The notes beneath the pieces are model-generated. The model had not been told where the DNA came from. It saw only the letters and a program-made list of their open reading frames with translations, and did no database searches. The position numbers and the translations under genes were made by a program. DNA of 64,000 nucleotides from Erythrobacter sp. SG61-1L (GTDB lineage Bacteria > Pseudomonadota > Alphaproteobacteria > Sphingomonadales > Sphingomonadaceae): NCBI RefSeq assembly GCF_001305965.1, contig NZ_JXQC01000003.1, positions 2,256,861-2,320,860 on the forward strand. Direction: 5' to 3'. This document shows, in pieces, positions 51,535 to 60,995 of this stretch. Within the stretch, counting starts at the first letter, position 1. Each line of letters starts with the position of its first letter.

Positions 51535-54500
51535 TCAGCCCCCGTCAGGCGCCCCGAAACCGCCGCCACCCGGCGTTTCGATCAGGAAGGCGTCCCCCGG
51601 TTCCATTGCGACCGTGGCCGATGGGCCGAGCGTTTCGACGCTGCCATCCGCCCGGATCACGCGATTCGATCCCGGCAGGCCATCGCCGCCGCCCGCCAGC
51701 CCGAAAGGCGCGGTGAGCCGCCGGCCGGAGAGAATCCCCGCCGTCATCGCTTCCAGAAAGCGCAGGCGGCGAACCGCGCCATTGCCGCCCATCTGCGCGC
51801 CCGCGCCGCCCGATCCGCGCCGGATGGAAAATTCTTCCAGCAGGACGGGGAAATTGCCCTCCAGCACTTCCGGGTCGGTCAGGCGGCTGTTGGTCATATG
51901 CGTCTGGATCGCATCGGCGCCCGGAAAATCCGCCCCGGCGCCGGAACCGCCCGCGATGGTCTCGTAATATTGGTAGCGGGCATTGCCGAAGGTGAAATTG
52001 TTCATCGTGCCCTGCGCCGCCGCCATGGCCCCCAGCGCCCCGAAGATCGCATCGGTGACGATCTGGCTCGTCTCCACATTGCCCGCCACAACCGCCGCCG
52101 GATGGCGCGGATTGAGCATGCTGCCTTCGGGCACGATCAGGCGCAACGGCCGCAGGCAACCTTCGTTCATCGGCACTGCATCGTCGATCAGCGTGCGCAC
52201 GGCATAAAGCACCGCAGCCCGCACCACCGGCAGGGGCGCATTGAAATTATCGGCAAGCTGGGCAGACGATCCGGTAAAGTCGATCACCGCTTCGCGCGCG
52301 GCGCGGTCGATCCGCACTGCCACCTGCACCTGCCCGCCATTGTCCATCGGCGCGATGAAGCTGCCATCCTTCAGGCGAAGCAACAGCGCGCGCACTGCGT
52401 CCTCGGCCTGCTGCTGGACATGGCCCATATAGGCATCCACCGCCGCGCGGGATTGTTCGCCCGCCACGCGGCGCAATTCCGCCGCGCCCTTGGCACAGGC
52501 GGCGATCTGGGCCTTGAGGTCTTCCAGATTGCGCCCCGGATTGCGGGCGGGCCAGCGGCCAGAGGCAAGCAGCGCGCGCATTTCCGCATCGCACAGTCGG
52601 CCCCGGTCCACCAGCAGCACATTGTCGAGCAGAATGCCCTCTTCCTCTACCGAGCGGCTGCCCGGCGGCATGGAACCCGGCGCGATCCCGCCAATATCGG
52701 CATGGTGCCCGCGCGCGGCGACATACCAGGCAGGCTGCGTATCCCCGGCATCGGCGAAGACCGGCATCACCACGGTAATATCCGGCAGATGGGTTCCGCC
52801 TTCATAGGGGGCGTTCAGCGCATAGGCATCGCCCGGCAGAATGCCGCGCCCGTCGCGTCCATCCGCACGGTGGCGGATAATGGTGCGGACACTTTCCCCC
52901 ATGGAGCCGAGATGCACCGGCATATGCGGGGCATTCGCCACCAGATCGCCGCGCCGGTCAAAGATCGCGCAGGAAAAATCGAGCCGCTCGCGGATGTTCA
53001 CCGAACTGGCCGCACCCTGCAGCGCGGCGCCCATTTCCTCCGCAATGGCCATGAACAGGGCGCCCATGATTTCCAGCCGGACGGGATCGGGCGCTTCGCC
53101 TTTCTCCACCCGCGTGGCCATGGCCCTGCCCGCCTCGCGCCGCAGGATCAGATTACCCAGCGGGTCGATCCGCCCGCCCCAGCCCGGTTCGATCACGATG
53201 GTCGACACATCGTCCACCACCAGAGCCGGGCCGCTGGCCTGCCAGCCCGCCGCCAGCCCTTCACGGCGATAGAGCGGCGCATCGTGGAACTGCCCGCCCG
53301 AATAAAGCCGGACGATTTCCAGCGGCGGTTCCGATGCCGGCGGCAGCGCTGCGGCAACCGCAGGCGCGTCGCCCGCCGCGATCGCTTCCACCCGCAGGTT
53401 CTCCGCAATCGGCGTACCTTCGAAGGCGAAGCCGAACCGGGCGTGGAAAGCATCGGCAAAGGCCGCGCGCATTGCGTCCGCCGGGCCGAAGGGCACTTCC
53501 ACCATGCTTTCGCTGCCGGGCGGACGCAGGAACAGGCTTGCCTCCTGCCGGATGGCGGCCCCAGCCGCACCCCCTGCCCCACCGCCACATTGGGCGGCCA
53601 GTTCCGCCTCGGCCTCTGCCCCATGGGCGGCAACCGCAGCAGCAATGGCAGCCATGCTCCCATCGTCCAGCGGAAGGGCCAGTGTCGCCTCACGCAGCAC
53701 GCGCCGGTCGGCCAGGCCCATGCCATAGGCGGAAAGCACGCTGGCCAGCGGGTGGCACATCACTTCGCCAATGCCCAGCGCATCGGCCACCAGGCAGGCA
53801 TGCTGCCCGCCCGCACCGCCGAAGCTGGCCAGCGTGGCACTGGTCACATCATGCCCGCGCCGCAGCGAAATGGTCTTGATCGCATTGGCCATGTTGGCCA
53901 CCGCGATGGACAGGAAACCTTCGGCTGCCGCTTCGGGAGTATAGTCCTGCCCCGTCGCTGCCTTCACCTGTGCCACCAGTTCCGCGAACTTGCCGCGCAC
54001 CGCGCCATCGTCCAGCGGCCGGTTGCCTTCCGGGCCGAAAACATGCGGGAAATGGCCGGGCTGCAGCTTGCCCAGCAGCAGGTTGCAATCGGTCACCGCC
54101 AGCGGCCCGCCGCGCCGGTAACAGGCCGGGCCGGGCACGGCGCCCGCGCTTTCCGGCCCGACCTGAAAGCGCACCCCGTCGAATGAGCAGACGGACCCGC
54201 CCCCTGCCGCCACGGTGTGGATGCGCATCATCGGCGTGCGGATGCGGGCGCCTGCGATGCGGGTTTCGCTGTCACGCTCATAAGTGCCGGAAAACCAAGA
54301 GACATCGGTGGAAGTGCCGCCCATGTCGAAGCCGATTACGCGGGCGATACCGGCCTCTTGCGCAGTGGCGGCCATGCCCACGATGCCGCCCGCCGGGCCG
54401 GACAGGATCGCATCCTTGCCGCGAAACCCCGCGCCATTGGCCAGCCCCCCGCCCGATTGCATGTAGAGCGTGGACACATCCGGCCCCAGCAGCCGTTCCA

Positions 54501-55158
54501 GCGTGCCGACATAGGCCTGGAGCACGGGGGAGAGATAGGCATCGGCAACCGATGTCTCCCCCCGGGCAATCAGCTTCACCAGCGGAGCGACCTCGTGGCT
54601 GGGCGAGATTTGCGTAAAGCCGATCTCGCGCGCGATCTGGGCCACGCGGCTTTCATGGGCCGTGAACTTCCAGCCATGCATCAGCACGATGGCCACTGCG
54701 CGGAAGCCTTGATCATAGGCGGCCTGAAGGGCGGCGCGGGCGGCATCCTCGTCCAGCGGGGCAAGCACTTCGCCCTTGGCCGTCACCCGTTCGGCAATCT
54801 CCACCACATCGGCATGGAGCGGCGGATCGCGGCGGATGTGGCGGGCAAAGATTTCCGGGCGTTCCTGCGTGCCGATGGTCAGCGCATCGCCCAGCCCCTG
54901 CGTGATCGCCAGCAGCACCGGCTCGCCCTTGCGTTCCAGCAGGGCATTGGTGGCAACTGTGGTGCCCAGCCGCAATTCCGCTGGCGGCAACGGGCCTTCG
55001 CCCACGCCGGTGAGGCGGCGCATCGCCTCCACCGCAGCATCTTCATAGCGGCCGGGATCTTCCGACAGCAGCTTGGCACGGTGCAGCGCGCCATCGGGCG
55101 CCAGCGCCACGACGTCGGTAAAAGTCCCGCCCCTGTCGACCCAGAATCGCCAGCCCAT
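51535..55158 (-). CDS. Fused hydantoinase A/B-type protein (5-oxoprolinase family)
   Basis: 1,207 residues. HyuA half (1-690): FWVDRGGTFTDVVA, RLGTTVATNALLERKG, GFDMGGTSTDVS and SVCSFDGVRFQVGPESAGAVPGPACYRRGG. HyuB half (about 700-1207): GDLVANAPHMPVHLGSM, APYEGGTHLPDITVV, ARGHHADIGG and NVETSQIVTDAIFGALG. This is the eukaryote-like single-chain arrangement. Family members cleave 5-oxoproline, hydantoins or, as acetone/acetophenone carboxylase relatives, aromatic ketones; the substrate here is open. It follows two MFS transporter genes. Confidence 0.88.
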   Translation of the reverse strand: MGWRFWVDRGGTFTDVVALAPDGALHRAKLLSEDPGRYEDAAVEAMRRLTGVGEGPLPPAELRLGTTVATNALLERKGEPVLLAITQGLGDALTIGTQERPEIFARHIRRDPPLHADVVEIAERVTAKGEVLAPLDEDAARAALQAAYDQGFRAVAIVLMHGWKFTAHESRVAQIAREIGFTQISPSHEVAPLVKLIARGETSVADAYLSPVLQAYVGTLERLLGPDVSTLYMQSGGGLANGAGFRGKDAILSGPAGGIVGMAATAQEAGIARVIGFDMGGTSTDVSWFSGTYERDSETRIAGARIRTPMMRIHTVAAGGGSVCSFDGVRFQVGPESAGAVPGPACYRRGGPLAVTDCNLLLGKLQPGHFPHVFGPEGNRPLDDGAVRGKFAELVAQVKAATGQDYTPEAAAEGFLSIAVANMANAIKTISLRRGHDVTSATLASFGGAGGQHACLVADALGIGEVMCHPLASVLSAYGMGLADRRVLREATLALPLDDGSMAAIAAAVAAHGAEAEAELAAQCGGGAGGAAGAAIRQEASLFLRPPGSESMVEVPFGPADAMRAAFADAFHARFGFAFEGTPIAENLRVEAIAAGDAPAVAAALPPASEPPLEIVRLYSGGQFHDAPLYRREGLAAGWQASGPALVVDDVSTIVIEPGWGGRIDPLGNLILRREAGRAMATRVEKGEAPDPVRLEIMGALFMAIAEEMGAALQGAASSVNIRERLDFSCAIFDRRGDLVANAPHMPVHLGSMGESVRTIIRHRADGRDGRGILPGDAYALNAPYEGGTHLPDITVVMPVFADAGDTQPAWYVAARGHHADIGGIAPGSMPPGSRSVEEEGILLDNVLLVDRGRLCDAEMRALLASGRWPARNPGRNLEDLKAQIAACAKGAAELRRVAGEQSRAAVDAYMGHVQQQAEDAVRALLLRLKDGSFIAPMDNGGQVQVAVRIDRAAREAVIDFTGSSAQLADNFNAPLPVVRAAVLYAVRTLIDDAVPMNEGCLRPLRLIVPEGSMLNPRHPAAVVAGNVETSQIVTDAIFGALGAMAAAQGTMNNFTFGNARYQYYETIAGGSGAGADFPGADAIQTHMTNSRLTDPEVLEGNFPVLLEEFSIRRGSGGAGAQMGGNGAVRRLRFLEAMTAGILSGRRLTAPFGLAGGGDGLPGSNRVIRADGSVETLGPSATVAMEPGDAFLIETPGGGGFGAPDGG

Positions 55159-55188
55159 CCGGCCCCTATAGCACCGATATTCGCCCCG

Positions 55189-56526
55189 TCAGGCAGCAGC
55201 GCGCGCGGGCGGCACCTGCCGATCGACAATGAATACCGATGCCGAAACGAGGATCGCGGCAATGCACAGCACGGCAAAGAAGGGCACCACGCTGCCCTGC
55301 CCCAGATCGAGCAGCCAGCCGCCCAGCCCGCTGGCCGAGATCGCCCCGATCCGGCCCACGAAGATGCCAAAGCCGATCCCGGCCGAGCGGCAGGACGCCG
55401 GATAGCCGTAAGTCATCATGGCATAGAAGCTGGCGATGGCCGCGCTGAACAGGGCCGCGGCAAGGCCGATCAGCGCCACGATCACCTTGCCTTCGCCCGC
55501 GCCCGGAACGCCGGAAAGCTGTTCCAGCCGGAAGGCCAGCAGCAGCAGAGTGAAGAACAGGCCCACCGTTATCACCGCCATGACCCTGCGCGATCCGAAA
55601 TGCTGGACCAGCAGGCCCGCCGCGATGGAGGATGCGATGGACGTCAGCCCCGCGACCGATACGGCATAGCTCGCCTCCTCAAACGTGAAGCCCTTGGCGG
55701 TCAGCATGGTGGTGGTCCAGTTGAGGATGCCATAGGCGCAGGTGGCCGCCGCCGCGAAGGCGATGCCGATGCCGAGATTCAGCCGGAAATTGCCCTTGTC
55801 GAACACGCCCACGGCAACCCCGTCGCGGTCCGTATGATGGCGTTCGGGCACGATGTCGTCATCGCCGGGCAGCACCTTGGCCGCCGCCGCGCGGGCCTCT
55901 GCCGCCTTGCCGCGTGCCAGCAGGAAGCTGGGGCTGTCGCGCAGCACCATCACGATCAGCACCACCACCAGCAGGGTGGCAAGGCCGATCACCACGAAGG
56001 AACCGCGCCAGCCATAGAGATCGACCAGCGTGGGCGCGAGCGCGGCCACCACCAGTCCGCCGGCGGGCGTGCCCACCGAAAGGGTGGTGACCCCTACCGA
56101 GCGCCAGCGGTCCGGCAGCCATTCGCCCGCCAGCGTGATCGCATTGGCATAGGCCGAACCGAAGCCCAGCCCACCCACTACGCGCCATGCGGCCATGTGC
56201 CACACATCGCCCGCCTGGCTGGCGCCGACCGTGGCGAGGGAGAACAGCACGGTGGCGATGGCCAGCGACCAGCGCCGCCCGATCGTGTCGCCCAGCCAGC
56301 CGCCGCCCCATGACCCGATGCCGAAGCCGACCAGCGCCGCGCTCATCGCGATGCCGAAAGTGCCGCCCGCCACGCCGAATTCCTCGATCACCTTGGGGGC
56401 CACGATGCCCAGCAGCTGGGCATCCATCCCGTCGCACACCAGCACCAGCATGCAGATGGCGAAGGTCGCCACCGAAAAAGCCTTGAGCGGCGAGCGCGAC
56501 AAGGCCTCGCTGAAGGTCTGCGCCAT
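55189..56526 (-). CDS. MFS transporter, aromatic-acid/H+ symporter type (copy 2)
   Basis: 445 residues, 12 predicted helices. The family motif in helix 1 (LVLVCDGMDAQLLGIVAPKV) matches AAHS carriers, where this Asp region binds the aromatic acid. Loop motif GWLGDTIGRRWSL lies between helices 2 and 3, and there is a second R-rich loop GSRRVMA. Adjacent to a paralogue, 15 bp apart, suggesting tandem duplication followed by divergence. Likely uptake of an acid used by the flanking enzymes. Confidence 0.87.
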   Translation of the reverse strand: MAQTFSEALSRSPLKAFSVATFAICMLVLVCDGMDAQLLGIVAPKVIEEFGVAGGTFGIAMSAALVGFGIGSWGGGWLGDTIGRRWSLAIATVLFSLATVGASQAGDVWHMAAWRVVGGLGFGSAYANAITLAGEWLPDRWRSVGVTTLSVGTPAGGLVVAALAPTLVDLYGWRGSFVVIGLATLLVVVLIVMVLRDSPSFLLARGKAAEARAAAAKVLPGDDDIVPERHHTDRDGVAVGVFDKGNFRLNLGIGIAFAAAATCAYGILNWTTTMLTAKGFTFEEASYAVSVAGLTSIASSIAAGLLVQHFGSRRVMAVITVGLFFTLLLLAFRLEQLSGVPGAGEGKVIVALIGLAAALFSAAIASFYAMMTYGYPASCRSAGIGFGIFVGRIGAISASGLGGWLLDLGQGSVVPFFAVLCIAAILVSASVFIVDRQVPPARAAA

Positions 56527-56541
56527 CCTCTGTTCTCCCTA

Positions 56542-57885
56542 TTATACCCGTGCCGGCGCGATATGCCGGTCTATGATCCAGGCCGACGAACTGACCGCCA
56601 ATGCACAGGCGGCCATCACGCCGAAGAATGGCAGCACGGATGTGCCGCCCCAATTGAGCAGATATCCGCCCGACAACGCCATGGCGATCCCGCCGATCCG
56701 GCCGAGCAGCATGCCGAGCCCGATACCGGTCGACCGGCAGGATACCGGATAGCCCAGCGCCATCATGGCATAGATCGTGGAAATGCCGAGGCTGACCACG
56801 CCGCCAACCAGGCCTGCCAGAACATAGACCGCTGCCAAAGCGGCACCGTCCGGCGCGGCAGAGAGATGTTCCACAATCAGAAACAGGATTGCGACCGCCG
56901 CGAAGGTTATCACCGAACACGCCGCCATCGTCCTGCGCGATCCCAATATCCGCACCACTGGCCCGCCTGCCAGTGCACCGGCGACCGACATAAGCCCCGC
57001 CCAGAATATCACGCCGATTGCCTGAGCCTGCGTAAAACCGCGCGAGGTGAACAGCACCACGCCCCACAGCGTCACCCCATAGACAATCGCAGTGCATGCG
57101 GAAAAGGCAACGGCGACGCCCAGCGTCAGCCGCGTATGATCGCGATGGAATAGGCCGATGCGCTTACCCGCTGCGCCCGGCGCCCCTGTCGACCCGGCCG
57201 GTTCGGGCAACAACTCGATCTCTTGCCCAAAAATCCGCCGCGCGGTGCGATTGGCAGCATCTTCCCGCCCTTTGGCAAGCAACCATGACGGAGTTTCCCG
57301 CACCAGCAGCAGAGCCAGGAAACCGATCAGGATCGAGGCTCCGCCAAAAATGGCGAACAGCCCGCGCCAGCCGAAATCCTCCAGCAGGAAAGGCGCGATG
57401 CCCGCGGCCACTGTCGCTCCCGCCGGTGTACCGACCGAAAGCAGCGCGATGACATAGGTGCGGAACCGTTCGGGCGTCCATTCGCTGGCCAGTGCCAGCC
57501 CGTTCGGCCCCGCCGCCCCGAAACCAAGCCCACCCAGCAAGCGCAGGGCGGCAAGTGTTCCCATCGTTTCGGCCTGGCTGGAGGCCATTGTGGTCACGCC
57601 GAAGAACAGAGCGGAGGCGAACAACATATTGACTCGCCCGAACCGGTCCCCCAGCCAGCCGCCCAGCAAAGCCCCAATACCCGCACCCAGCAGTGAAGCT
57701 GTCAGGGAAGTGCCGAATTCGGCCCGGTCCACGCCCCATTCGGCAATGATGCTGGGCACCACAAGGCCAAGGGCCTGGGCGTCCATCCCATCGAAAACCA
57801 GTACCAGCAGAACCATCGCCACCACGGTCAGCTGGAACAGCCGCACCGGGCCTGTGCTTACGGCCTGCGAAAAAGTGATCTGCAC
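56542..57885 (-). CDS. MFS transporter, aromatic-acid/H+ symporter type (copy 1)
   Basis: 447 residues from GTG 57885 (AGGGGG 8 bases upstream). Same architecture as the next gene: VLVFDGMDAQALGLVVPSII, GGWLGDRFGRVNM and GSRRTMA loops and a long central loop. The two share motif order but differ widely in sequence, so substrate or regulation may differ. Confidence 0.87.
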   Translation of the reverse strand: MQITFSQAVSTGPVRLFQLTVVAMVLLVLVFDGMDAQALGLVVPSIIAEWGVDRAEFGTSLTASLLGAGIGALLGGWLGDRFGRVNMLFASALFFGVTTMASSQAETMGTLAALRLLGGLGFGAAGPNGLALASEWTPERFRTYVIALLSVGTPAGATVAAGIAPFLLEDFGWRGLFAIFGGASILIGFLALLLVRETPSWLLAKGREDAANRTARRIFGQEIELLPEPAGSTGAPGAAGKRIGLFHRDHTRLTLGVAVAFSACTAIVYGVTLWGVVLFTSRGFTQAQAIGVIFWAGLMSVAGALAGGPVVRILGSRRTMAACSVITFAAVAILFLIVEHLSAAPDGAALAAVYVLAGLVGGVVSLGISTIYAMMALGYPVSCRSTGIGLGMLLGRIGGIAMALSGGYLLNWGGTSVLPFFGVMAACALAVSSSAWIIDRHIAPARV

Positions 57886-57928
57886 CCAGTCATCCCCCTT
57901 CTCCCGGCCGTCCGCTCTCTATGGCGGA

Positions 57929-59083
57929 TCAGCCCAACAGGTCTTTTGTCACCTCGCTTATGTCTCTTGCGCCCAGCAGGCCCATGGTCCTGACGGTTTC
58001 AGCCTTGAGAAGTTCCAGCGCGCGCACCACGCCGTCTTCACCGCCAGCGGCAAGGCCATAGAGCGCGGCCCTTCCGGCCAGCACGCCCCTGGCGCCCAGG
58101 GCCACGGCCTTCACTACATCGCTGCCGCGCCGCACGCCGCTGTCCAGCAGGACTTCGAGCTTGTTGCCGACGGCCGAAACTATGGCAGGCAGCGCCTCCA
58201 TCGAGGAGATGGAACTGTCCAGCCCGCGCGCGCCATGGTTGGAAACCACGATCCCATCCGCCCCGGCCTTCGCTGCCAGTTCGGCATCGTCGGGCCGCAG
58301 CAGGCCCTTGAGAACGAGCTTGCCCTTCCAGCGATCGCGCAGGCGGGCAATCTCGTCCCAGTCGATATTGTCCTGCTTGAACAGTGCGCCGGGATGCGCG
58401 CTTTGCGTCACCCGGTTGCGCAGCCGGTCAGGCAGGTTGGCCTGAGAAGGAATGCCGCCGCTCATCGCATAACGGCCCATCACGCCCAGCAGCCAGCGCG
58501 GATGCATCAAGATGTCCGCCGTGTTCCGCGCATTGAGGCGGAAGGGCGTACCGAAGCCATTACGATAGAGATATTCGCGATTGGGCGGCACCGGCAGGTC
58601 CAGCGTGACCAGCAGGGCCTCGCAGCCCAGTTCCTGCGCCCGGTCCACCACGGCATAGGACAGCGAACGGTCCTTCCATGTATAGAGCTGGAACCACAGC
58701 CGCCCGCCCGCCACGGCGATCTGATCTATATCCATCGTGCTGGCGCTGCAGATGGTGAAAGGTACGCCCGCGCGCGCGGCGGCCTTGGCCAGCGCCAGAT
58801 CGCCCTGATACCACAGCAGCCCCGCTGCCCCGGTGGGGGCCACGGCCAGCGGAATGGCGGACGGCGTGCCCAGCAGGCTGGTCGATCCGTCCACCTGTTC
58901 CACATTGCGGGCCACATGCGGGCGGAAGGTTACGGCATCGAAGCCCGCGCGGTTACGCGGCAGGCCCAGTTCGTCTTCCGTCCCGCGCTCGACATATTCC
59001 CACACGCCCAGTGGCAGGCGGGCTTTCGCCCGCTTGCGCAGGTCGGCAATGTTGAAACTGCCGAAGGTGGGGCTGCCGGTCAT
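57929..59083 (-). CDS. FMN-dependent alpha-hydroxy-acid dehydrogenase
   Basis: 384 residues. TIM-barrel of the lactate/mandelate/glycolate oxidoreductase family: VAPTGAAGLLWYQGD, FQLYTWKDR, LVTLDLPVP, LVLKGLLRPDDAELA and a catalytic His in SNHGARGLDSS. The active-site loop normally reads SNHGGRQLD; here the second Gly is Ala and Gln is Gly, while His and Arg remain. It oxidises a 2-hydroxy acid such as mandelate or lactate, passing electrons to the respiratory chain or oxygen. Neighbouring aromatic-acid carriers favour a mandelate-like substrate, but this is inference. Confidence 0.85.
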   Translation of the reverse strand: MTGSPTFGSFNIADLRKRAKARLPLGVWEYVERGTEDELGLPRNRAGFDAVTFRPHVARNVEQVDGSTSLLGTPSAIPLAVAPTGAAGLLWYQGDLALAKAAARAGVPFTICSASTMDIDQIAVAGGRLWFQLYTWKDRSLSYAVVDRAQELGCEALLVTLDLPVPPNREYLYRNGFGTPFRLNARNTADILMHPRWLLGVMGRYAMSGGIPSQANLPDRLRNRVTQSAHPGALFKQDNIDWDEIARLRDRWKGKLVLKGLLRPDDAELAAKAGADGIVVSNHGARGLDSSISSMEALPAIVSAVGNKLEVLLDSGVRRGSDVVKAVALGARGVLAGRAALYGLAAGGEDGVVRALELLKAETVRTMGLLGARDISEVTKDLLG

Positions 59084-59094
59084 GCAAAGATTCC

Positions 59095-59182
59095 TTCGTC
59101 ATCGCGAGCGAAGCGAAGCGATCCAGAGCCTGGCGCGTCAGGCCCTGGATTGCCGCGGGCCTCCGGCCCTCGCAATGACGAA
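59095..59182. repeat. Palindromic repeat element (88 bp) between SDR and hydroxy-acid dehydrogenase genes
   Basis: Ends TTCGTCATCGCGAG and CTCGCAATGACGAA are inverted repeats with one mismatch, with an inner CCAGAGCCTG / CAGGCCCTGG pairing. This is a REP/MITE-like unit of the kind scattered through sphingomonad genomes. It lies inside an apparent operon and may split it. Confidence 0.75.
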
Positions 59183-59198
59183 AAGGAAAGCAAGTCCC

Positions 59199-59933
59199 TC
59201 AGCCGCGGCCGAGGAAAGGCAGCTTGTTCTGGACGATCATCGCCTCATAGAAATTGAGGTGATCGGGCAGCGCGGTCATGTGGATGATCGCATCGGCGAT
59301 ATCTTCCGGCATGGCCGCGAAATCCTTGTCCAGCTTGACCGCGCCGGGCGCGATTTCGGTGGCGACGATGCCGGGATTGAACATCGAAGCGGCAATGTTG
59401 AATTCCCGCCCGTCAATGGCGAGCGAGCGGGTCAGCCCGTCGAGGCCCCACTTGCTGGCGGCATAGGCCGGGCTGTCCGCACGGGGCACGCGGGCCGAGA
59501 TCGAGCCGACATTGATGATGCGGCCATGGCCCTTGTCCTTCATGATGCGGAAGGCCTCGCGGCTGCACAGGAAGGCGGAGGTAAGGTTGGTTTCGATCAC
59601 CCGGTGCCACATTTCGAGCGAAAGCTCGTAAACCGGGGTGCTGTCGGCAATGCCGGCATTGTTGATCAGGATGTCCACGGTGCCGAAGCGGTCCACGGCC
59701 TGCTTGAACAGATTGGCCACGGCTTCTTCGCTGGTGACGTCGGTCGCCACGGCCAGCGCTTCGCCGCCTGCGTCCTCGATCTTCTTCACCAGCCCTTCAA
59801 GGCGGTCCACCCGGCGCGCGGCCAGCACTACCTTGGCACCGGCAGCGGCATAGCCCAGCGCGCAGGCCTCGCCGATGCCGGAACTGGCACCCGTGACGAC
59901 CGCGACACGCCCTTTGAGGATTTCAAGATTCAC
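59199..59933 (-). CDS. Short-chain dehydrogenase/reductase
   Basis: 244 residues from GTG 59933 (GGAGGAAG 4-5 bases upstream). Rossmann TGASSGIG (14-21), AARR after the second strand (NADPH preference), NNAG at about 92 and catalytic Ser/Tyr/Lys in VGSIS and YAASK. Resembles YdfG/serine-dehydrogenase-like SDRs. First of the minus-strand cluster with the hydroxy-acid dehydrogenase and transporters. Confidence 0.85.
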   Translation of the reverse strand: MNLEILKGRVAVVTGASSGIGEACALGYAAAGAKVVLAARRVDRLEGLVKKIEDAGGEALAVATDVTSEEAVANLFKQAVDRFGTVDILINNAGIADSTPVYELSLEMWHRVIETNLTSAFLCSREAFRIMKDKGHGRIINVGSISARVPRADSPAYAASKWGLDGLTRSLAIDGREFNIAASMFNPGIVATEIAPGAVKLDKDFAAMPEDIADAIIHMTALPDHLNFYEAMIVQNKLPFLGRG

Positions 59934-60143
59934 CGGCTTCCTCCAAATATCTCGTTTGATCTAATCCCTCCCCCTCCCCAACCGGAAACCGGAGCGGAGT
60001 GCAAGCCGATAGTGCGCAAACGACTGGTGAGGTGCGCCTGTGCCCTGTCGTCATCCCGGCTCTTCGACAGGCTCTGGGTGGACCTCCGAGCGGTCGGTCC
60101 GGGATCGCTGGCCTTTGCGCACGCCTGGTTGCCTACTTCCTGT

Positions 60144-60216
60144 TTCGTCATCCCCGCGCAGGCGGGGATCCAGTCGACGGTTGCTGCTGGATCCCCGCCT
60201 GCGCGGGGATGACGAA
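60144..60216. repeat. Palindromic repeat element, type A copy 1
   Basis: A 30-bp perfect inverted repeat beginning TTCGTCATCCCCGCGC with a 13-bp loop. Each arm contains its own CCCCGC-N4-GCGGGG hairpin. Nearly identical to the element at 60893-60966. Confidence 0.85.
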
Positions 60217-60243
60217 GATCGGGTTCAACCCCCTGCCCCCTTG

Positions 60244-60320
60244 GTCATCCCGGACCTGTTCCGGGATCCAGCTTCTTCTTCTCGCCAAAAAGCTGGACCC
60301 CGGAATAAATTCGGGGTGAC
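60244..60320. repeat. Palindromic repeat element, type B
   Basis: GTCATCCCGGACCTGTTCCG at the left end pairs with CGGAATAAATTCGGGGTGAC at the right end with few mismatches; AAGCTGG/CCAGCTT pairing lies inside. A REP-like unit common in GC-rich proteobacteria. Confidence 0.75.
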
Positions 60321-60355
60321 ACGTAAAGTGCAATGGGCGAATTTGGCGTTTTCAA

Positions 60356-60383
60356 TTGACATTACGAACCGTTTCGGTTATAT
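60356..60383 (+). promoter_or_regulatory. Consensus sigma-70 promoter with an operator palindrome in the spacer
   Basis: TTGACA (60356-60361), 16-base spacer, TTATAT (60378-60383). The spacer and -10 overlap AACCG-TTT-CGGTT (60367-60379), a perfect 5-3-5 inverted repeat. Its product is unknown: the DNA downstream shows only a weak possible start at 60437. Confidence 0.6.
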
Positions 60384-60892
60384 GCCCCACACCTTGCAGC
60401 AATAGCACGCTGCGAGCCTCCAATCCGGAGGGCGGCATGTCGACTGCCTTTCCTCCCTTGTTCGCTTTGAACAACGCGGCCGGTGCGGGTGTGTGTCTGT
60501 TGGGGGCGTTACCCCTTGGCAAAGCCGCCTGCGCCAGATGCGGTTACCGGATGTGCGGATTCACCGGCCGCCCCCGATCCTGCCCCCTCTTGCGGGCAGG
60601 CCATCCGGGGCGTGCACGCAGAACCGCCAGTGGCGCGGGATCATCACCCGCGAGAATGGGATGCCCGGCTGCGAGCCCGCGGGCGCCTTTTCCGGCCGGT
60701 CACCGATCGGGTTGAGCCAGGTGCATGGTGGATGTGCCCGGCCCTTCGCTATCCTTCCGCCCGCCCCCTGCACGCGCCATTCCTGACGCCGTGCCGGCCG
60801 CGCGATTGGTTTGTTTGCACTACACTGGCGGTAAGGTCCGGGTTTGCCGCCGGATGGGGTTTTGTGCCTGCGCCCCAACTACAACCCCAACC

Positions 60893-60966
60893 TTCGTCAT
60901 CCCCGCGCAGGCGGGGATCCAGTTCAACCCTTGCTGCTGGATTCCCGCCTGCGCGGGAATGACGAA
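60893..60966. repeat. Palindromic repeat element, type A copy 2
   Basis: Same 30-bp arms as the copy at 60144-60216. The right arm differs at the CCCC/GGGG tracts (ATTCCCGCC, CGGGAAT), showing independent drift. Confidence 0.85.
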
Positions 60967-60995
60967 TTAGGGGGAGAGTGCGTAATCACCCACAC

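Noticed and set aside
51493-56313. Long plus-strand frames opposite the oxoprolinase and transporter genes
   Set aside because: Arg/His-rich shadow translations with no motifs; the minus-strand genes are intact and canonical.
60384-60900. tmRNA, SRP RNA, RNase P RNA or 6S RNA after the orphan promoter
   Set aside because: I looked for the tag-peptide codons, the SRP GGAAGG loop and the RNase P core motifs and found none.
60483-60970. Overlapping short frames in the repeat-rich gap
   Set aside because: They run through the palindromic repeat unit, lack ribosome sites and resemble no family; treated as non-coding apart from the weak candidate start at 60437.
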